Shown: piece by piece, positions 23,333 to 32,300 of the stretch | How the letters are laid out: every line of letters starts with the position of its first letter | Numbering within the stretch: position 1 is the first letter of the stretch | Source: Nelumbo lutea | Lineage: Eukaryota; Streptophyta; Magnoliopsida; Proteales; Nelumbonaceae | Assembly (NCBI GenBank): GCA_022828595.1 | Contig: JAKGHH010000001.1 | Location: forward strand, 212,487,848-212,551,847 | Direction: 5' to 3' | DNA length: 64,000 bases | Position numbers and translations under genes: made by a program | The notes under the pieces: generated by a model | The model's database searches: none | What the model was told of the DNA's origin: nothing | The model's input: the letters and a program-made list of their open reading frames with translations, nothing else

Positions 23333-25458
23333 TAGATATCATAACATATAATATATAATATATATTACGAAACCATATTTCATTAGAATATATTATACAT
23401 TAATATAAAAATATAATATATTATATGTTATATATTATATATTACATATTATATAACAAAATTCGTTTAATTTGGTTTTTTTTTGTTAACTGGATTTCTA
23501 ATTTTAAAAATCGAAACCAAAACCAAAATATTAAAAAACTGAATTAACCAAAAACAAAACCGAAATTTCCAATTCGGTTTTTCGGTTTTAACTGAATAAT
23601 GCCACCCCTATGTAAATGTACATTTGAATATGTGAATATTTTATTAATAATCAATGAAATGTTATCTTACATATTTTTTCAGCTCATTTACATGATTATC
23701 ATCTATTTCTTATTGACCTTGCAGGTGGCATCACTGAAGGACACAATTGCAAAAAAAGATGAGGAAATTGAACAGTTGCAACTACTGAAAGATCTTAGAA
23801 CTATGTCTCCCAGTGTCAATTGTGAAAAGCAGGACACAAGCCTTCTGTGGCGCGGATCTTCCTTACCAAGCAAACACTCTCTTAGTGCAACTCCTTCACA
23901 AAGCCAAAGACAGTCAGGGGAGAAAGGCTCAAAACATGACAAAGCAACTTCTGACCAGGACAAGTGCTCAGAGAACAATGATAAACACTCTGATGCTAGT
24001 TCTCAGCAATCTCTAGACGACTTCAGGCATCATAAGGAACTTTTCTGTCAGTCAAAGCTTGCTGCAGGGGATTCAGGACAAAATTTTTCTGCAGACGTTG
24101 AGCTTTTAGGGTTTGGAAATCCAGATTCTGAGAGATCAAGTGACATATCTGACAGTGGCCTCTCCATGGGTACAGAAACTGATGGCTCAATATGCAGTGT
24201 TGTCGAGTTCAGTCCTTTCTCTGAGGGTTCAAAACCACCAGAAAGCCCTGACAGTTCAAAACCACCAGAAAGCCCTGAGGGTTCAAAACCAGCAGAGAGC
24301 ACAGAGAAGTGAGTATTTTCTCTTTTTTTTCGTTCTTTTCCATGTGTCTTTGCCTGTTTGGGGACATAATTCTTACCATAGTAGTTACAGAAAGTTGAAA
24401 CTCCAAAGCTTTTGATGGTTTGCTTAATTAGTTGGAGACACAAACAACATGTTAGTGCTTATATTATTCTAATTGCTTTTCTAATGCAGCTAGTTGATTG
24501 ATGTGCAGAAACCAGCATTCTCATAATTACATCACTACACATACCATAATGCTTTGTATTTATTTGAAAGGGCTATGTTCTATATATGTTCCATATTGAT
24601 GTTCTGAATTATTTTTCTTCTTTCCTTTTTTTTTTTTTTTTGTGAAATGGTTATTGGGGCTCTATATGATAAATTAAGTATTACACATGACAAATGATAG
24701 AATGCAAAAGATTTGTTACCTGAATGAAAACTACAAGAACTATAGCCTTCAGGTGCCTAGATTCTGTAAGAAACCTTTCACTTATATTTTATAATTGGAC
24801 TACCGGTTTCTTATAATTTGTTCCAACTATGAACTCTATTGAACTTTGGGGAGGCTACTTGCCTTCTAACCTAAAGCTAAGTGAAATGGATTTTACAGCA
24901 CAATTTTAATCCTGCAATTAATCACCCATTGGTTAAACCAAAATCATGTCAAGGTTTCCACCTTATTGATGCCAGTTTTGGTTGGGTGATGGGATATGTG
25001 GCATGCTACTAAATATACTGCACCATTAAGGTAACTTTTGACTGAGTTTTGTTATTAACATACCAAACTATATGATGCAGGGATAAAGCACCATCAAAAA
25101 TGCTTCGACCATCACTACAAAAGCAGAGACAAGCAAAAATGGTTCGGCCATCATCATCTAAGGACTTGTCTAAGTTGTCAGCAATTATACAGAAGCAGGG
25201 GCAAGAAAAAATGGTTCGGCCATCATCGTCTAAGGACTTGTCTAAGTTGTCACCAAGTATGTATAGTTTGATATCTTGCTGAGTTAGCTGATATTCCTTG
25301 AAAATTGTACAGTTACCTTCTTTACTGGTCCAAGGACTGTATTACCTTTTTTTTTTGTCTAATTAGCTCTAACTTTTCCCATTTTAATGTGCCTCCAAGC
25401 TTCAAGAAAAACCAGCAGCAGCTCTTCTTTGACCAAGCCACCCAAACGTGGGCAGTAA
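10303..25458 (+). CDS. KIN14: Kinesin-14 motor protein, C-terminal half, six exons
   Basis: Minus-end-directed microtubule motor of the plant kinesin-14 family, in which the motor lies internally and is followed by a coiled coil. Exons: 10303-10469, 10557-10810, 10941-11104, 23725-24308, 25081-25256, 25400-25458. Every junction has GT/AG and matching phase, and joining them gives one open frame of about 467 codons ending TAA. Visible motor motifs are switch I (NQRSSRSH), switch II (DLAGSER), [21 protein letters not shown] and the neck-side [13 protein letters not shown]. Exon 4 opens with a short charged coiled coil ([20 protein letters not shown]), then a Ser-rich tail with SKPPESP repeats. 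The P-loop exon (GQTGSGKT) and everything upstream, possibly a CH domain as in KP1-like members, are not in the window. The gene may be intact or may be compromised at the first acceptor. Confidence 0.88.
10557..10810 (+). CDS. Kinesin-14 exon B (switch II, alpha-4)
   Basis: Acceptor TATGCAG|T completes the serine codon begun in exon A, followed by [50 protein letters not shown] and [11 protein letters not shown]. Donor CTAG|GTGCAT. Switch II and the microtubule-binding loop are fully conserved. Confidence 0.92.
10941..11104 (+). CDS. Kinesin-14 exon C (end of motor domain)
   Basis: Acceptor CACTATAG|GT completes the glycine codon left by exon B. It encodes [32 protein letters not shown] and [12 protein letters not shown]. 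Donor ACAG|GTACTT, phase 0. It is followed by the 12.6-kb intron. Confidence 0.92.
11105..12423. other. Intron sequence without recognised features
   Basis: First part of the 12.6-kb kinesin intron. AT-rich, stops in all frames, no protein similarity and no terminal repeats that I can see. A short AT microsatellite lies at about 12332-12350. Confidence 0.5.
12424..12850 (-). repeat. LTR-retrotransposon remnant (PBS plus LTR 3' part)
   Basis: On the minus strand CTTGGTATCAGAGCAG, the initiator-Met PBS, lies at 12424-12440. Right of it the minus strand ends in a pyrimidine-rich run (CTTTCTCCTTTCTTC) as in copia LTR ends. No coding sequence or partner LTR is visible, so this is a truncated remnant. 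The right border is a guess. Confidence 0.5.
12851..13531. other. Intron sequence, possible retroelement leader remnant
   Basis: Contains CTTGCTCTGGTACGAA near 13120-13136, a degenerate minus-strand PBS-like string, preceded by text like the untranslated leader of Copia-1 (AATCTCTAAGC...). A short local duplication of GATCTCAAATTGTAAATAGG-type sequence lies at 13501-13600. No genes recognised. Confidence 0.3.
13532..14052 (+). repeat. Copia-K 5' LTR (left border tentative)
   Basis: Ends TTTTTCAACT directly before the PBS, again a CT rather than CA terminus. It contains GGGCCGAATGGCCC and TGTAATATTCTG-type polyadenylation-region text, and TTATTAATAAGATG near 13890. There is no second copy in the window. 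Confidence 0.6.
14053..14065 (+). other. Copia-K primer-binding site
   Basis: TGGTATCAGAGCG, matching the initiator-Met tRNA 3' end apart from the last base. It defines the LTR end at 14052. Confidence 0.88.
14901..15524 (+). pseudogene. Copia-K gag with internal deletion
   Basis: The open frame covers 14814-15524. The conserved protein begins around [17 protein letters not shown], so the start is placed at 14901. It shows the DUF4219/UBN2 gag fold: [49 protein letters not shown] and [16 protein letters not shown]. After KQNILQ the sequence jumps straight into the zinc-knuckle tail [15 protein letters not shown] in another frame (15478 onward). The block that should carry the gag C-terminus and the first knuckle cysteines is therefore deleted, roughly 200 bases by comparison with Copia-3. 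The protein cannot package RNA normally. Confidence 0.85.
15478..19044 (+). pseudogene. Copia-K pol, near-intact with a single internal stop
   Basis: One frame from 15478 to the stop at 19042-19044, interrupted only by TAA at 16345-16347, where relatives have a Gln codon after CESC. In order: zinc-knuckle remnant; protease ([13 protein letters not shown], intact); GAG-pre-integrase (HCRLGHL, CESC); integrase with catalytic Asp in HSDVWGP, Asp in [10 protein letters not shown] and Glu in [11 protein letters not shown] ([46 protein letters not shown]); and RNase H ([45 protein letters not shown]). The portion after the stop is 898 codons without a break. The C-terminus ends at ISKARL, earlier than relatives, because the 3' end is truncated. 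With the gag deletion it is non-autonomous, but pol could be of recent origin. Confidence 0.92.
19045..19349. other. Intron sequence without recognised features
   Basis: Follows the truncated end of Copia-K. It does not match the 5' LTR of that element. No gene or repeat recognised. Confidence 0.45.
19350..19630 (+). pseudogene. RTE-type LINE 3' end
   Basis: The frame reads [45 protein letters not shown] and then [10 protein letters not shown]. This is the well-known C-terminus of RTE-clade LINE reverse transcriptases (a FGHVQRRP...GRGRPKxTW...MALDRxEWRxRIHVADP type ending) followed by the GATGAT-type tail. Only the last ~90 codons remain, as expected for 5'-truncated LINE copies. Confidence 0.75.
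19725..20110 (+). pseudogene. Copia fragment: protease end and GAG-pre-integrase
   Basis: Frames show [12 protein letters not shown], then [31 protein letters not shown] and, after a shift, [15 protein letters not shown] and CESCQFS. This is the segment from the second half of protease to the GAG-pre-integrase zinc site of a copia lineage unlike Copia-K. It is followed directly by a gag fragment of what may be the same family (20168 onward), in the wrong order. Confidence 0.75.
20168..21512 (+). pseudogene. Copia gag and protease start, interrupted by MITE
   Basis: Begins [20 protein letters not shown] and continues through WVQENA, a leucine-rich region with stops, FLLGL-type gag C-terminus (20610-20700), a Gly/Arg-rich stretch, a zinc-knuckle remnant ([15 protein letters not shown] in a shifted frame, about 20930-20990), and after the MITE at 21026-21279 resumes with [15 protein letters not shown] and KEYEQLCSS, ending WVIDS, the protease active-site start, near 21492. 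The whole is degenerate. It ends where the fragment at 19725 would begin, so the two look circularly permuted. Confidence 0.75.
21026..21279. mobile_element. CAAGG-type hAT-like MITE, copy 1
   Basis: 254-bp non-coding element with inverted ends CAAGGTTCAAAAT and ATTTTAAACCTTG. The flanks are CTTGTGAA (21018-21025) and CTTGTGAG (21280-21287), an 8-bp duplication with one change. The internal text (CGATACGTATCGTATTGG, GGGGGTGTTTCGGGG, CTGACCTGGTTCAGGGGG) is shared with 32745-32979. It sits within a copia gag frame that resumes on the far side. Confidence 0.85.
21513..23150. other. Intron sequence without recognised features
   Basis: No coding similarity or terminal repeats recognised. Short ORFs at 21840-22330 match nothing known to me. 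Composition is AT-rich like the rest of the intron. Confidence 0.45.
23152..23616. mobile_element. AT-rich MITE-like element with TAGGGGT inverted ends
   Basis: Left end TAGGGGTAAGCATTTGG and right end, read from the other strand, CATAGGGGTGGCATTATT form an imperfect terminal inverted repeat. The interior is palindromic in style: AACCAAATAAACCG-type motifs on the left are mirrored by CGGTTTTTCGGTTTT on the right, with an AT microsatellite in the centre. No convincing target duplication was found, so the class is inferred from the ends only. Confidence 0.5.
23297..23330. repeat. (TA)n microsatellite
   Basis: About 17 uninterrupted TA units followed by GATAGATA, in the middle of the MITE-like element. 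Likely length-variable. Confidence 0.9.
23725..24308 (+). CDS. Kinesin-14 exon D (coiled coil and Ser-rich tail)
   Basis: Acceptor CTTGCAG|GTGGCATCA in phase 0 continues directly from exon C. It begins [19 protein letters not shown], a charged heptad-like segment, then a polar tail rich in Ser, Asp and Lys, ending with three tandem heptapeptide-like units (SKPPESP, SKPPESP, SKPAEST). Donor AGAA|GTGAGT. Purifying selection on the tail is probably weaker than on the motor. Confidence 0.9.
24309..25080. other. Kinesin intron between exons D and E
   Basis: GTGAGT donor and TGATGCAG acceptor. Contains a T-run near 24625-24645. From 24714 it belongs to copy A of the tandem duplication whose copy B begins at 25647. 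No genes seen. Confidence 0.7.
25081..25256 (+). CDS. Kinesin-14 exon E with 72-bp internal tandem repeat
   Basis: Acceptor TGATGCAG|G completes the Lys codon split by exon D. The exon contains a 72-bp tandem duplication (units at 25139 and 25211) giving [15 protein letters not shown] twice, with a partial third unit upstream (KMLRPS). Donor CCAA|GTATGT. The duplicated copy at 26018-26122 has only one unit, which suggests the expansion happened in this copy. Confidence 0.85.
25400..25458 (+). CDS. Kinesin-14 terminal exon F
   Basis: Acceptor TCCAAG|CT completes the split Thr codon, then [18 protein letters not shown] and TAA at 25456. The basic, Ser-rich end is typical of kinesin-14 tails. 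No polyadenylation signal was located with confidence. Confidence 0.82.
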
Positions 25459-25646
25459 AACTAGAAGGCATTTTTTAGTTGTAAAGGTTGGTTACTATGA
25501 ATTACAGTTCCTGGAAGCAATGTTATCACTTTTTGTATTAGTATGATATTATCATTTTCAAATTCTTGTTACCTCTATTTTTAGTCTGGGTATTGCCACA
25601 TGCGTACATAATGTAGGCTCACTTTGCCAATATATATGTTAATGTA

Positions 25647-26337
25647 TGTTACCTGAACCAAAACTACAAGAACCATAGCCTGTGGGTGCCTAGATTCTGA
25701 AAGAAACCTTTCACTTCTATTTTATAACTTGACTATGTTTATCACACTTTGCTCCAATTCTGTGCTCTATGGAACTTTGGGGAGGCCATTTGCCTTCTAC
25801 CTTCAAGCTAAGTGAAATGGATTTTTCTGCATAATTTTAATTCTGCAATTAATATTCCATAGGTTAAAGCATTATCATGTCAAGGTTTTTCCACCTTGGT
25901 GCCATTTTTGGTTGGGGTGATAGGATAATTGGTCATTCTACTAAAATACTGCACCCTTAAGGTAACTTTTGGCTCTGATTTTGTTTTTTCACTAACATAC
26001 CAAACTTTATGATGCAGGGATAGAGCACCATCAAAAAAACTTCAACCATCATCACAAAAGCTGGACAAGCAAAAATTCTCCGGCCATCATCTTCCAAGGA
26101 CTCTTGTCTAATGTGTCAGCAAGTATGTATAGTTTGGTATCTTGCTGGATTAACTGATATTCCTTGAAATTTCCCTAGTTACCTTCTTTACTGGTCCAAG
26201 GACTGTGTTACCCATTTTCTGGTCCAATTAGCTCTAACTTTTCCCATTTTAATGTTCCTCCCAGGTTAAAGAAAAACCACCAGCATCTCTTCTTTGACCA
26301 AGCCACCCAAATGCTGACAGTAAAATTAGAAGGCATT
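25647..26337 (+). pseudogene. Duplicated kinesin 3' exons, decayed (copy B)
   Basis: Tandem copy of 24714-25475, located after the kinesin stop codon. The exon E equivalent (26018-26122, acceptor TGATGCAG and donor AAGTATGT both kept) has only one 72-bp unit and a one-base frame change. The exon F equivalent (26265-26323) keeps the CTTTGACCAAGCCACCCAAA core and a TAA. Substitutions are scattered through introns and exons, so the duplication is old. Copy B could still be spliced into alternative 3' ends, but its frame would not encode the same tail. Confidence 0.8.
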
Positions 26338-26934
26338 TAGATGGCAAATAATTCTTTTTTTATTACAGTCCCCCACCCCCTCTTGTGATCTCTCACCACC
26401 ATCTCTTGGCTGGTGTTTTCAAATGTCACCTCTCATTCTTATTTATTACTTGCCATGTCTGTTTTTTACATGGGCATCAGGTATTGCGTGATGCTGATTG
26501 CCAACATTCAATGTAAGAACTGTAATATATGTTTAACTTTTCTTTTCTCCGATTAACTTGTTTGACTTTTCAAGATTGGCTAATGGCCATAGCAACTTTC
26601 ATCTATTTATTTATTTGTTTCCTTGTTTGTTTATTTGATGGAACTGAGGGGTATAACTAGGGGTGAGCATGGGTTGGTTCAGTTTCATTCCAAGGCAGAA
26701 CCCAGGACCAAGGTTCAAAATATCAGAAATGCCAAGTGTATTATAATGGCAATTTTAAGAGATGTATCAAGATACACACTTAGATATGCATGTGTTGGAG
26801 AAAATTTAAGATACATACATGTAAACACTAAAAGATACATATGGATATGCAAAATACATCAGAAACCCAAAAAATTAAGCATTCAAAGAGGTCTAGAAGT
26901 TCACCCCAAAATCTTCTTTCTTTAATCCTTGAAA
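26338..26934. other. Intergenic, MITE debris
   Basis: Contains ACTAGGGGTGAGCATGG near 26651, which resembles an hAT-type MITE end, directly followed by CCAAGGTTCAAAATATC (26703), the left end of the CAAGG family. A possible right end TAATCCTTG lies near 26920. No TSD matched, so these are best read as fragments. Confidence 0.35.
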
Positions 26935-27960
26935 ATCTGGCAGAATTAACACCTAATCAATGACTAAGAGCTGATCCGACCCAGCACCTGTTCCCAACTT
27001 TTCTTCTTATTCTCAAAGATTCTTCTATTTCTTTCCTTCCAAACTTCCCAGCACACCACAAATGGAATGCAACACCATGTCAGCTTGACCTTAGAACCAC
27101 CCTGAACTCTTGGCCAATGTCTAAAGATTTCAGACTAATCTGAGATTGACCACCAATCCACATTAAACATCTTAAAGAAGTAGAATCATATTAGGGAAAT
27201 GAAGCTGCACTTATAGGACAAATGCATAATGTTTTCTTCTCTAGATAAGCACAGGGCACACCTGCTTGGAAATTGAAATCCTTGACTCTTTATGATGTCC
27301 TGAGTCAAGATACACTCACTGGCTATCAACCATGCAAAGGCTTCCACTCTTGAGGGCACTGGCTTCCCTCACACTCCCGAAATTGGATCAGCTTCCATCA
27401 TATTTCTTATCAGAATAGAGTACGTTGACTTGACTGTAAGTTTTCCATCAATGCATTCCTTTCACCATCTCATGGCACCACTCACCAGATGATGGATTAA
27501 TTTCCAAATATTGCAATTTTGACAACAGTTCCACACATTCCTCAAGCTCCCAGTTGAGTAGAGGTCTTCTAAAATTTGGTGTCCACACCACAGAACCATT
27601 TGAGACTTCGTAACATTCAGAATAGGTACACCCTTCTGACATAATTTGTACAACCTTGGATAGATTTCACGGAACTTCCCTAATCCAGACCAATCATTTC
27701 CCCACCCTCCAGGAATAATGAGAAACCATTAAAGAATTGAAACTCATTATTCCTTTCCATACACATACCCCATAAGAGTGTCTTACTTCCTTTGAATGCC
27801 ACCCAAAGTTCACCACCCCATATTTACCAGCCACTACTCTCCTCCATAGTTCCTCTCTCTTCTAAATCTCCACATTCGCTTTCCCAACAAAGCTTTGTTA
27901 AAGAACCCCACCCTTCGCACCCCAAAACCCCCTTATTTTTTAGGCTTGCACACCATAGAT
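26935..27960 (-). pseudogene. L1-type LINE ORF2 C-terminal fragment
   Basis: On the minus strand, from right to left: GVRRVGFFNKALLGKRMWRF, ELWRRVVAGKYG, WHSKEVRHSYGVCVWKG, then GSVVWTPNFRRPLLNWELEE and finally SECILTQDIIKSQGFQFPSR, CALC, where the zinc-binding zf-RVT domain lies. This is the region downstream of the reverse transcriptase in plant L1 LINEs. RT, endonuclease and poly-A tail are not seen. Frames are broken by stops and indels. Confidence 0.75.
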
Positions 27961-28959
27961 CTACAATGCATTCAAATGCTCTATGGATATGATAGATCAT
28001 CCATAGATCTACAATATATTCAGTTCTTATAATTGGATCATGAAAATATAAAAAAAAATAAAAGAAAAATCATTAAAGAAGAAATTCCAATTACTCTATG
28101 GATATAATAGGTCATTCATTGAGCTGAATCTCACTTAAAATTCTCATTGGTTTACAAATGACCAAGAATAAAAACAAAAAATAATTAATTCTATTTAATA
28201 ATTAATTAATAAAAATATTAATTGCAGGTGAGTCCCATTGTTCACGTCTCTCACTCTCCCCTTCTTCTCTTTCTCTTTTGCCTAACTTCTGACCGAATTA
28301 GCAGCATCTATTAGATGTATTGTTCTCTTGGTTGACAGATTGGAATGAGTTGGTAGACACTCTTTTTATCTACAATGATCAGACCTATTCTTATGTAGTT
28401 TTTTGTTTCAGTCACCTTTCTTCCACTATCAACCAAGTTTTTTCCTCTGCTACCGTTGATACATCAAATCGGGTGGCTCTCTTTCTCTATTATACATCAC
28501 CCATATCTTGATTAATGTGGTTCTTCTATTTTCCTTTATGAAATATTTTCTACTTTCTTTATTTCATTATCTTTGGTTGGTTCATAATATCTATAAATTG
28601 TCACACTTAACCTCGCTTCTCTTCTTTCTCAAACAATCAAATCCCCATCGTCTCTATCACCGCGTCCACCAGCTGGCCACTGAGAATATTCCCCCAAACA
28701 CCCCAACGGTCGAAAGGCCGATCATTAGGCAGTTATTATTTTCAATCATTTATGTTATGATTTTTCTGACATCTCATTCTGTTATGATTCTGGTGACGTG
28801 TCAAATGATTGTAAATTTGTAACCAACATTGCTTATAAATAGTATGAGAAATAAAGACATCTTGCTTTTTGAATCCAATATTTCTCTAACTAATCCTTTT
28901 GTCTCTCCCGTGTATCCTCTTCAAGCGGTGTCGTCACTATAGCTTAAATCCAAGCCTTT
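27961..28959. other. No gene recognised; possible LTR-like promoter text
   Basis: AT-rich. Around 28830-28850 there is GCTTATAAATAGTATG, a TATA-like box, followed by sequence ending TTTGTCTCTCCCGTG, reminiscent of the transcribed part of an LTR. No repeat partner or PBS was found to prove it. Confidence 0.3.
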
Positions 28960-30425
28960 CTTCTTGGCAACGAGAAGAGGTCCATGACATTGTGGTAAGT
29001 TGTCACAGGTGATATAATGGGTTGCTTGGCTAGAGGTTTTTTAAATGTTTCCTGAGGCTCTTAGCCAATTCTGCATGTTTCTGGGCTGCTCTAGAGCGTT
29101 CTAGGGTGTTCTGGAGTATTCTCCGTGTGTTTAGAAGAGACTAGATGCTGGTGGTACTCTTTAGAACTTTGTGGAACAATCCGGGTTTGTGTAGAATGCC
29201 CTAAAGGGGTTGAGAGTAATCTAGACTTACTCTAGAGTGTTCTTGTATCTTATAGAATGGGTATCCCCTAGAAAAGTATAGAAGGTAGAATGTTCTAGAG
29301 GTGCTTCTAGATGATAAGTGTACATAGTTCTGGAGGATTCCTTGAGGAGGTTAGTGTATAAATAGGAGTCCCCTCCATTTGCAACAGGCATCCAAGTTGT
29401 AAGAGCATTCCTTGAGTTGTAAGCTTTTTTCTTCTAGTACAATACAATTTCTTCCTCCTACAATACTTGGTGTGTTCTTGTGTGCCTTGGTGTGTGTCCT
29501 TAGTACTTAAGCAACCTATCAAGAAGGGTCTTGGGCATTCAATTTGGTTGACTTGCTTGGAGGGCCAAGTGAATGCCATACAGCTTGGGCGTGGCAAAGC
29601 GGTCTCATGGGACTACCAGATGATTGGCCTTGAAGAATGACTCAACAGCATGGAGAAGTTGTAAGAGGCCTTCTAGAAAACCCAAGAAGCAATCCTGAAG
29701 CAATTGGTGGAGATCACTGAATGTCTAAATTGGCAAGGTTCACGAACAGAGGCATTGTAAGAGTCTCACTCCCAATGGTAATGGCGAATCAAGATAAATG
29801 GGGAGTGCTCCTTGCAGTCGGGAGGTGTCCTAGGCACCCAACTGAAGTTTTGGAAGGTGAACCTACACAAATTCAACGGCACTAGCCTGGAAGGACGACT
29901 GTTGTTGGTCGGGCAATACTTAGGAGATTGAAGAGATACCGGAGGAGCGTTGGGCCACGGTAGCCGATCTGGGTTTTAAATGGAAGGTGGTAGAATGGCA
30001 CAGCTGGTTCAAAGAGTACCAACCGAACCCCACCTAGTCACAGCTTGTCACAACCATGGTAACCAGATTTATCAGCCCACAAGGTAGCAACTATGTAGGT
30101 CATCTCTCTATACTAAGCCAGGTGACGATGATGCAAGAATACATGAAGGAATTTCAAAGGCTGTCTAGCAGAGTAAAAGGGATTGCCTGAGGATTATCTA
30201 GTGGGGTGCTTTGTCTTTGGGTTGAAGATTGAGATTGGGTTGCCTGAAGATTATCTAGAGGGATGCTTGTCTTAGGGTTGAAGATTGAGATTCACGTCGA
30301 GGTGGAAAAGCTGGAACCCCCGATTATGGCACGAGCTTTCTGTTTAGACTTGCTAGAAGAAGAGGAATGGAATGCATGTCGGAAGGCAGTTTGAGCAGAC
30401 CTTTCTCGTAGGAAACCCCCTATTG
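28960..30425 (+). mobile_element. Ty3/gypsy LTR and gag remnant (chromovirus-like)
   Basis: The left part (about 28980-29500) has LTR character: repeated TCTAGAATGTTCTAG-type text and a TATA box GTGTATAAATAGGAG at 29351. The right part holds a degraded retrotransposon gag: MMQEYMKEFQRLSSRVK, LPEDYLVGCFVFGLK, then VEKLEPPIMARAF, matching the conserved gag block of chromovirus-type gypsy elements. No pol follows, the partner LTR is absent and stops are frequent, so it is truncated. Boundaries are approximate. Confidence 0.6.
30184..30297 (+). repeat. 57-bp tandem duplication inside gypsy gag remnant
   Basis: TGCCTGAGGATTATCTAG at 30184 is repeated as TGCCTGAAGATTATCTAG at 30241, and the two units stay alike through GGGTTGAAGATTGAGATT. 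It repeats the LPEDYL block of gag. Confidence 0.85.
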
Positions 30426-32300
30426 TTCGGGGTGAACATTATTGTTTTTAAAACCGAAAAACCGAATTAAAAATTTTGGTTTCAATTTTTTAATTTTTGG
30501 TTAATTCAGTTCGGTTAATTTGGTTTTTAAATTTAGAAATTCGATTAATAAAAAAACGAATTTCATTATATAGCATGTAATATATATAATATATTATATT
30601 TTTATATATTAATATATTATCAAGGATTTAAATATCAACACGATAAGTTCGATACAGAGCGTATCGTATTGGTATCGGTCAAGGGGGATACGAGATACGC
30701 TACGACTAAACCCATATCCCCTTAATCGTATGTATCGCTCCAATACACACTTGTACCAGCTCGTATTGTATTGTATCGGCCGATATGCATTGATATGATA
30801 CATTAAGGAGCATGTTTGAAGTTTCAACTTCCACAGTTCCACGTATCTAAAAAATGCGCTTGGGACGATTTTTACCCAAATCATGCAAAATGCAAAATTT
30901 AAATACAATTTTAAACCACTAGATCGAATTTGATCTTGTGATAATTAATGAAATAAAGTAACCTTTATTCATTCAAACATCTAAATGTTATCCCAACAAA
31001 TAAATTATACTTATGTTTAACATCAACTAAAGATGAAAAAATATTATTCAAAATTATTATTTTATAAAATAATACAATAAATGATTTCCCATATCCACCT
31101 TTATATCAAAAAGTGGTTTTTAATGTCAATAAATCTATGTAAATAAAAATATTAATAATAGAATAATTATTTTACTACTCAAAATTTGTAAATTTGAGCA
31201 TGATATGTATCTTAAAATTTTTATAAATTATTAATTAATATTTTAATTTACATTAAATAGCAACATATTTATTATTTACAAAAATAAAAATATTTATAAA
31301 ATACTTGAGAATATAGTATAAATTGAATTTTTCAAATCCACTAATTTACTTTCACATCAAAAAGATTTTTTATTTCATAAAATTTATATAAATAAAAATA
31401 TTAATAATAAAATAATTAGTTTAGTAATTAAAAACTATGAATTTTCATATGGTATGTATCGTATAAATTTTAATATGTTTGATATTTTTTAAGATTATAT
31501 ACTTTTATAAATCATTAATTAAAATTTTAATTAATTTTATAATATGTTTATTGTTTATAAAAATAAAAATATTGTTTACCAAACATTTGAAAATGAATTT
31601 TACTTGACTTTTGTGTTAATGTTAAAAACTAAAAATAGTAAAATATGAAATAATTGATATAATATTTCATATATAATAGTTGCATATGCTTTGTGCCTTC
31701 AACTTCAATAGAAAATAATACGATAATAGCTTATGTGCATGTGTTAATTTGCAAAAATAAATATAGTATGTTCTAGAACTCTTGGTTGATACATTATTAA
31801 TAAAATTTTATGATTTCTAGGTATCCTGCTATAGTGATTGTAATATATCTCTTCACAATTACCATTAAAATATACATTTGCTTTATATCTATGCATCAAT
31901 TATTGTTATTTTGACCTTAAATATAATGTTATTAATATATTTATGGAATTTATATGCTTTTCCTAACGTATCCAAGCGTCTCCATATTTTTTCGTTCGTA
32001 TTCATGCGTTTCAAAGACATATTCGTATTTGTATCCATATCTAAGTGATCCGATACGATACTCGATCCCAATACTTTTATCCTTGTATATAATATATAAA
32101 ATATTATAATGAAATTCAATTTCCTAATATATCCATATATAATACATTATAATATATAATATTTTACGTATGTTAATGAAATTCAGTTTTAACCAAAAAA
32201 CCAAACCAAAAATGTTGGTTTCAACTATTTTGGTTTTCGTTCAGTTTTTATTCTTCTATTTTGATTTTTAAATTTTTGATTTATTTGATTTGATTTTCCA
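30426..32300. other. AT-rich non-coding repeat zone
   Basis: Flanks of the long CAAGG element carry AAAACCGAAAAACCGAAT (30450) and CCAAAAAACCAAACC (32190), the same motif style as the MITE-like element at 23152-23616, so an outer MITE-like element probably spans this zone and was split by the insertion at 30621. Its ends could not be defined. No protein-coding signal. Confidence 0.4.
30621..32085. mobile_element. Long CAAGG-type hAT-like non-autonomous element
   Basis: Ends CAAGGATTTAAATATC and AATACTTTTATCCTTG are inverted repeats of the type seen at 21026 and 32745. Subterminal text (CGTATCGTATTGGTATCGG on the left, CCGATACGATACTCGATCCC on the right) is also shared and mutually inverted. 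Flanks TATATTAT and TATATAAT could be an 8-bp duplication with one change, but both are AT-rich, so this is weak. The 1.4-kb interior is AT-rich and non-coding. Confidence 0.65.

Larger units (their letters stand above)
24714..25475 (+). repeat. Tandem duplication copy A (end of kinesin gene)
   Basis: Starts TGTTACCTGA and contains the last part of intron D/E, exon E, the next intron and exon F. The sequence is repeated at 25647-26337, a spacing of 933 bases. This copy retains the frame that completes the kinesin. Confidence 0.85.

Noticed and set aside
25456..26337. Second kinesin gene downstream
   Set aside because: Only the last two exons are repeated, without any motor sequence, so it is a local duplication.
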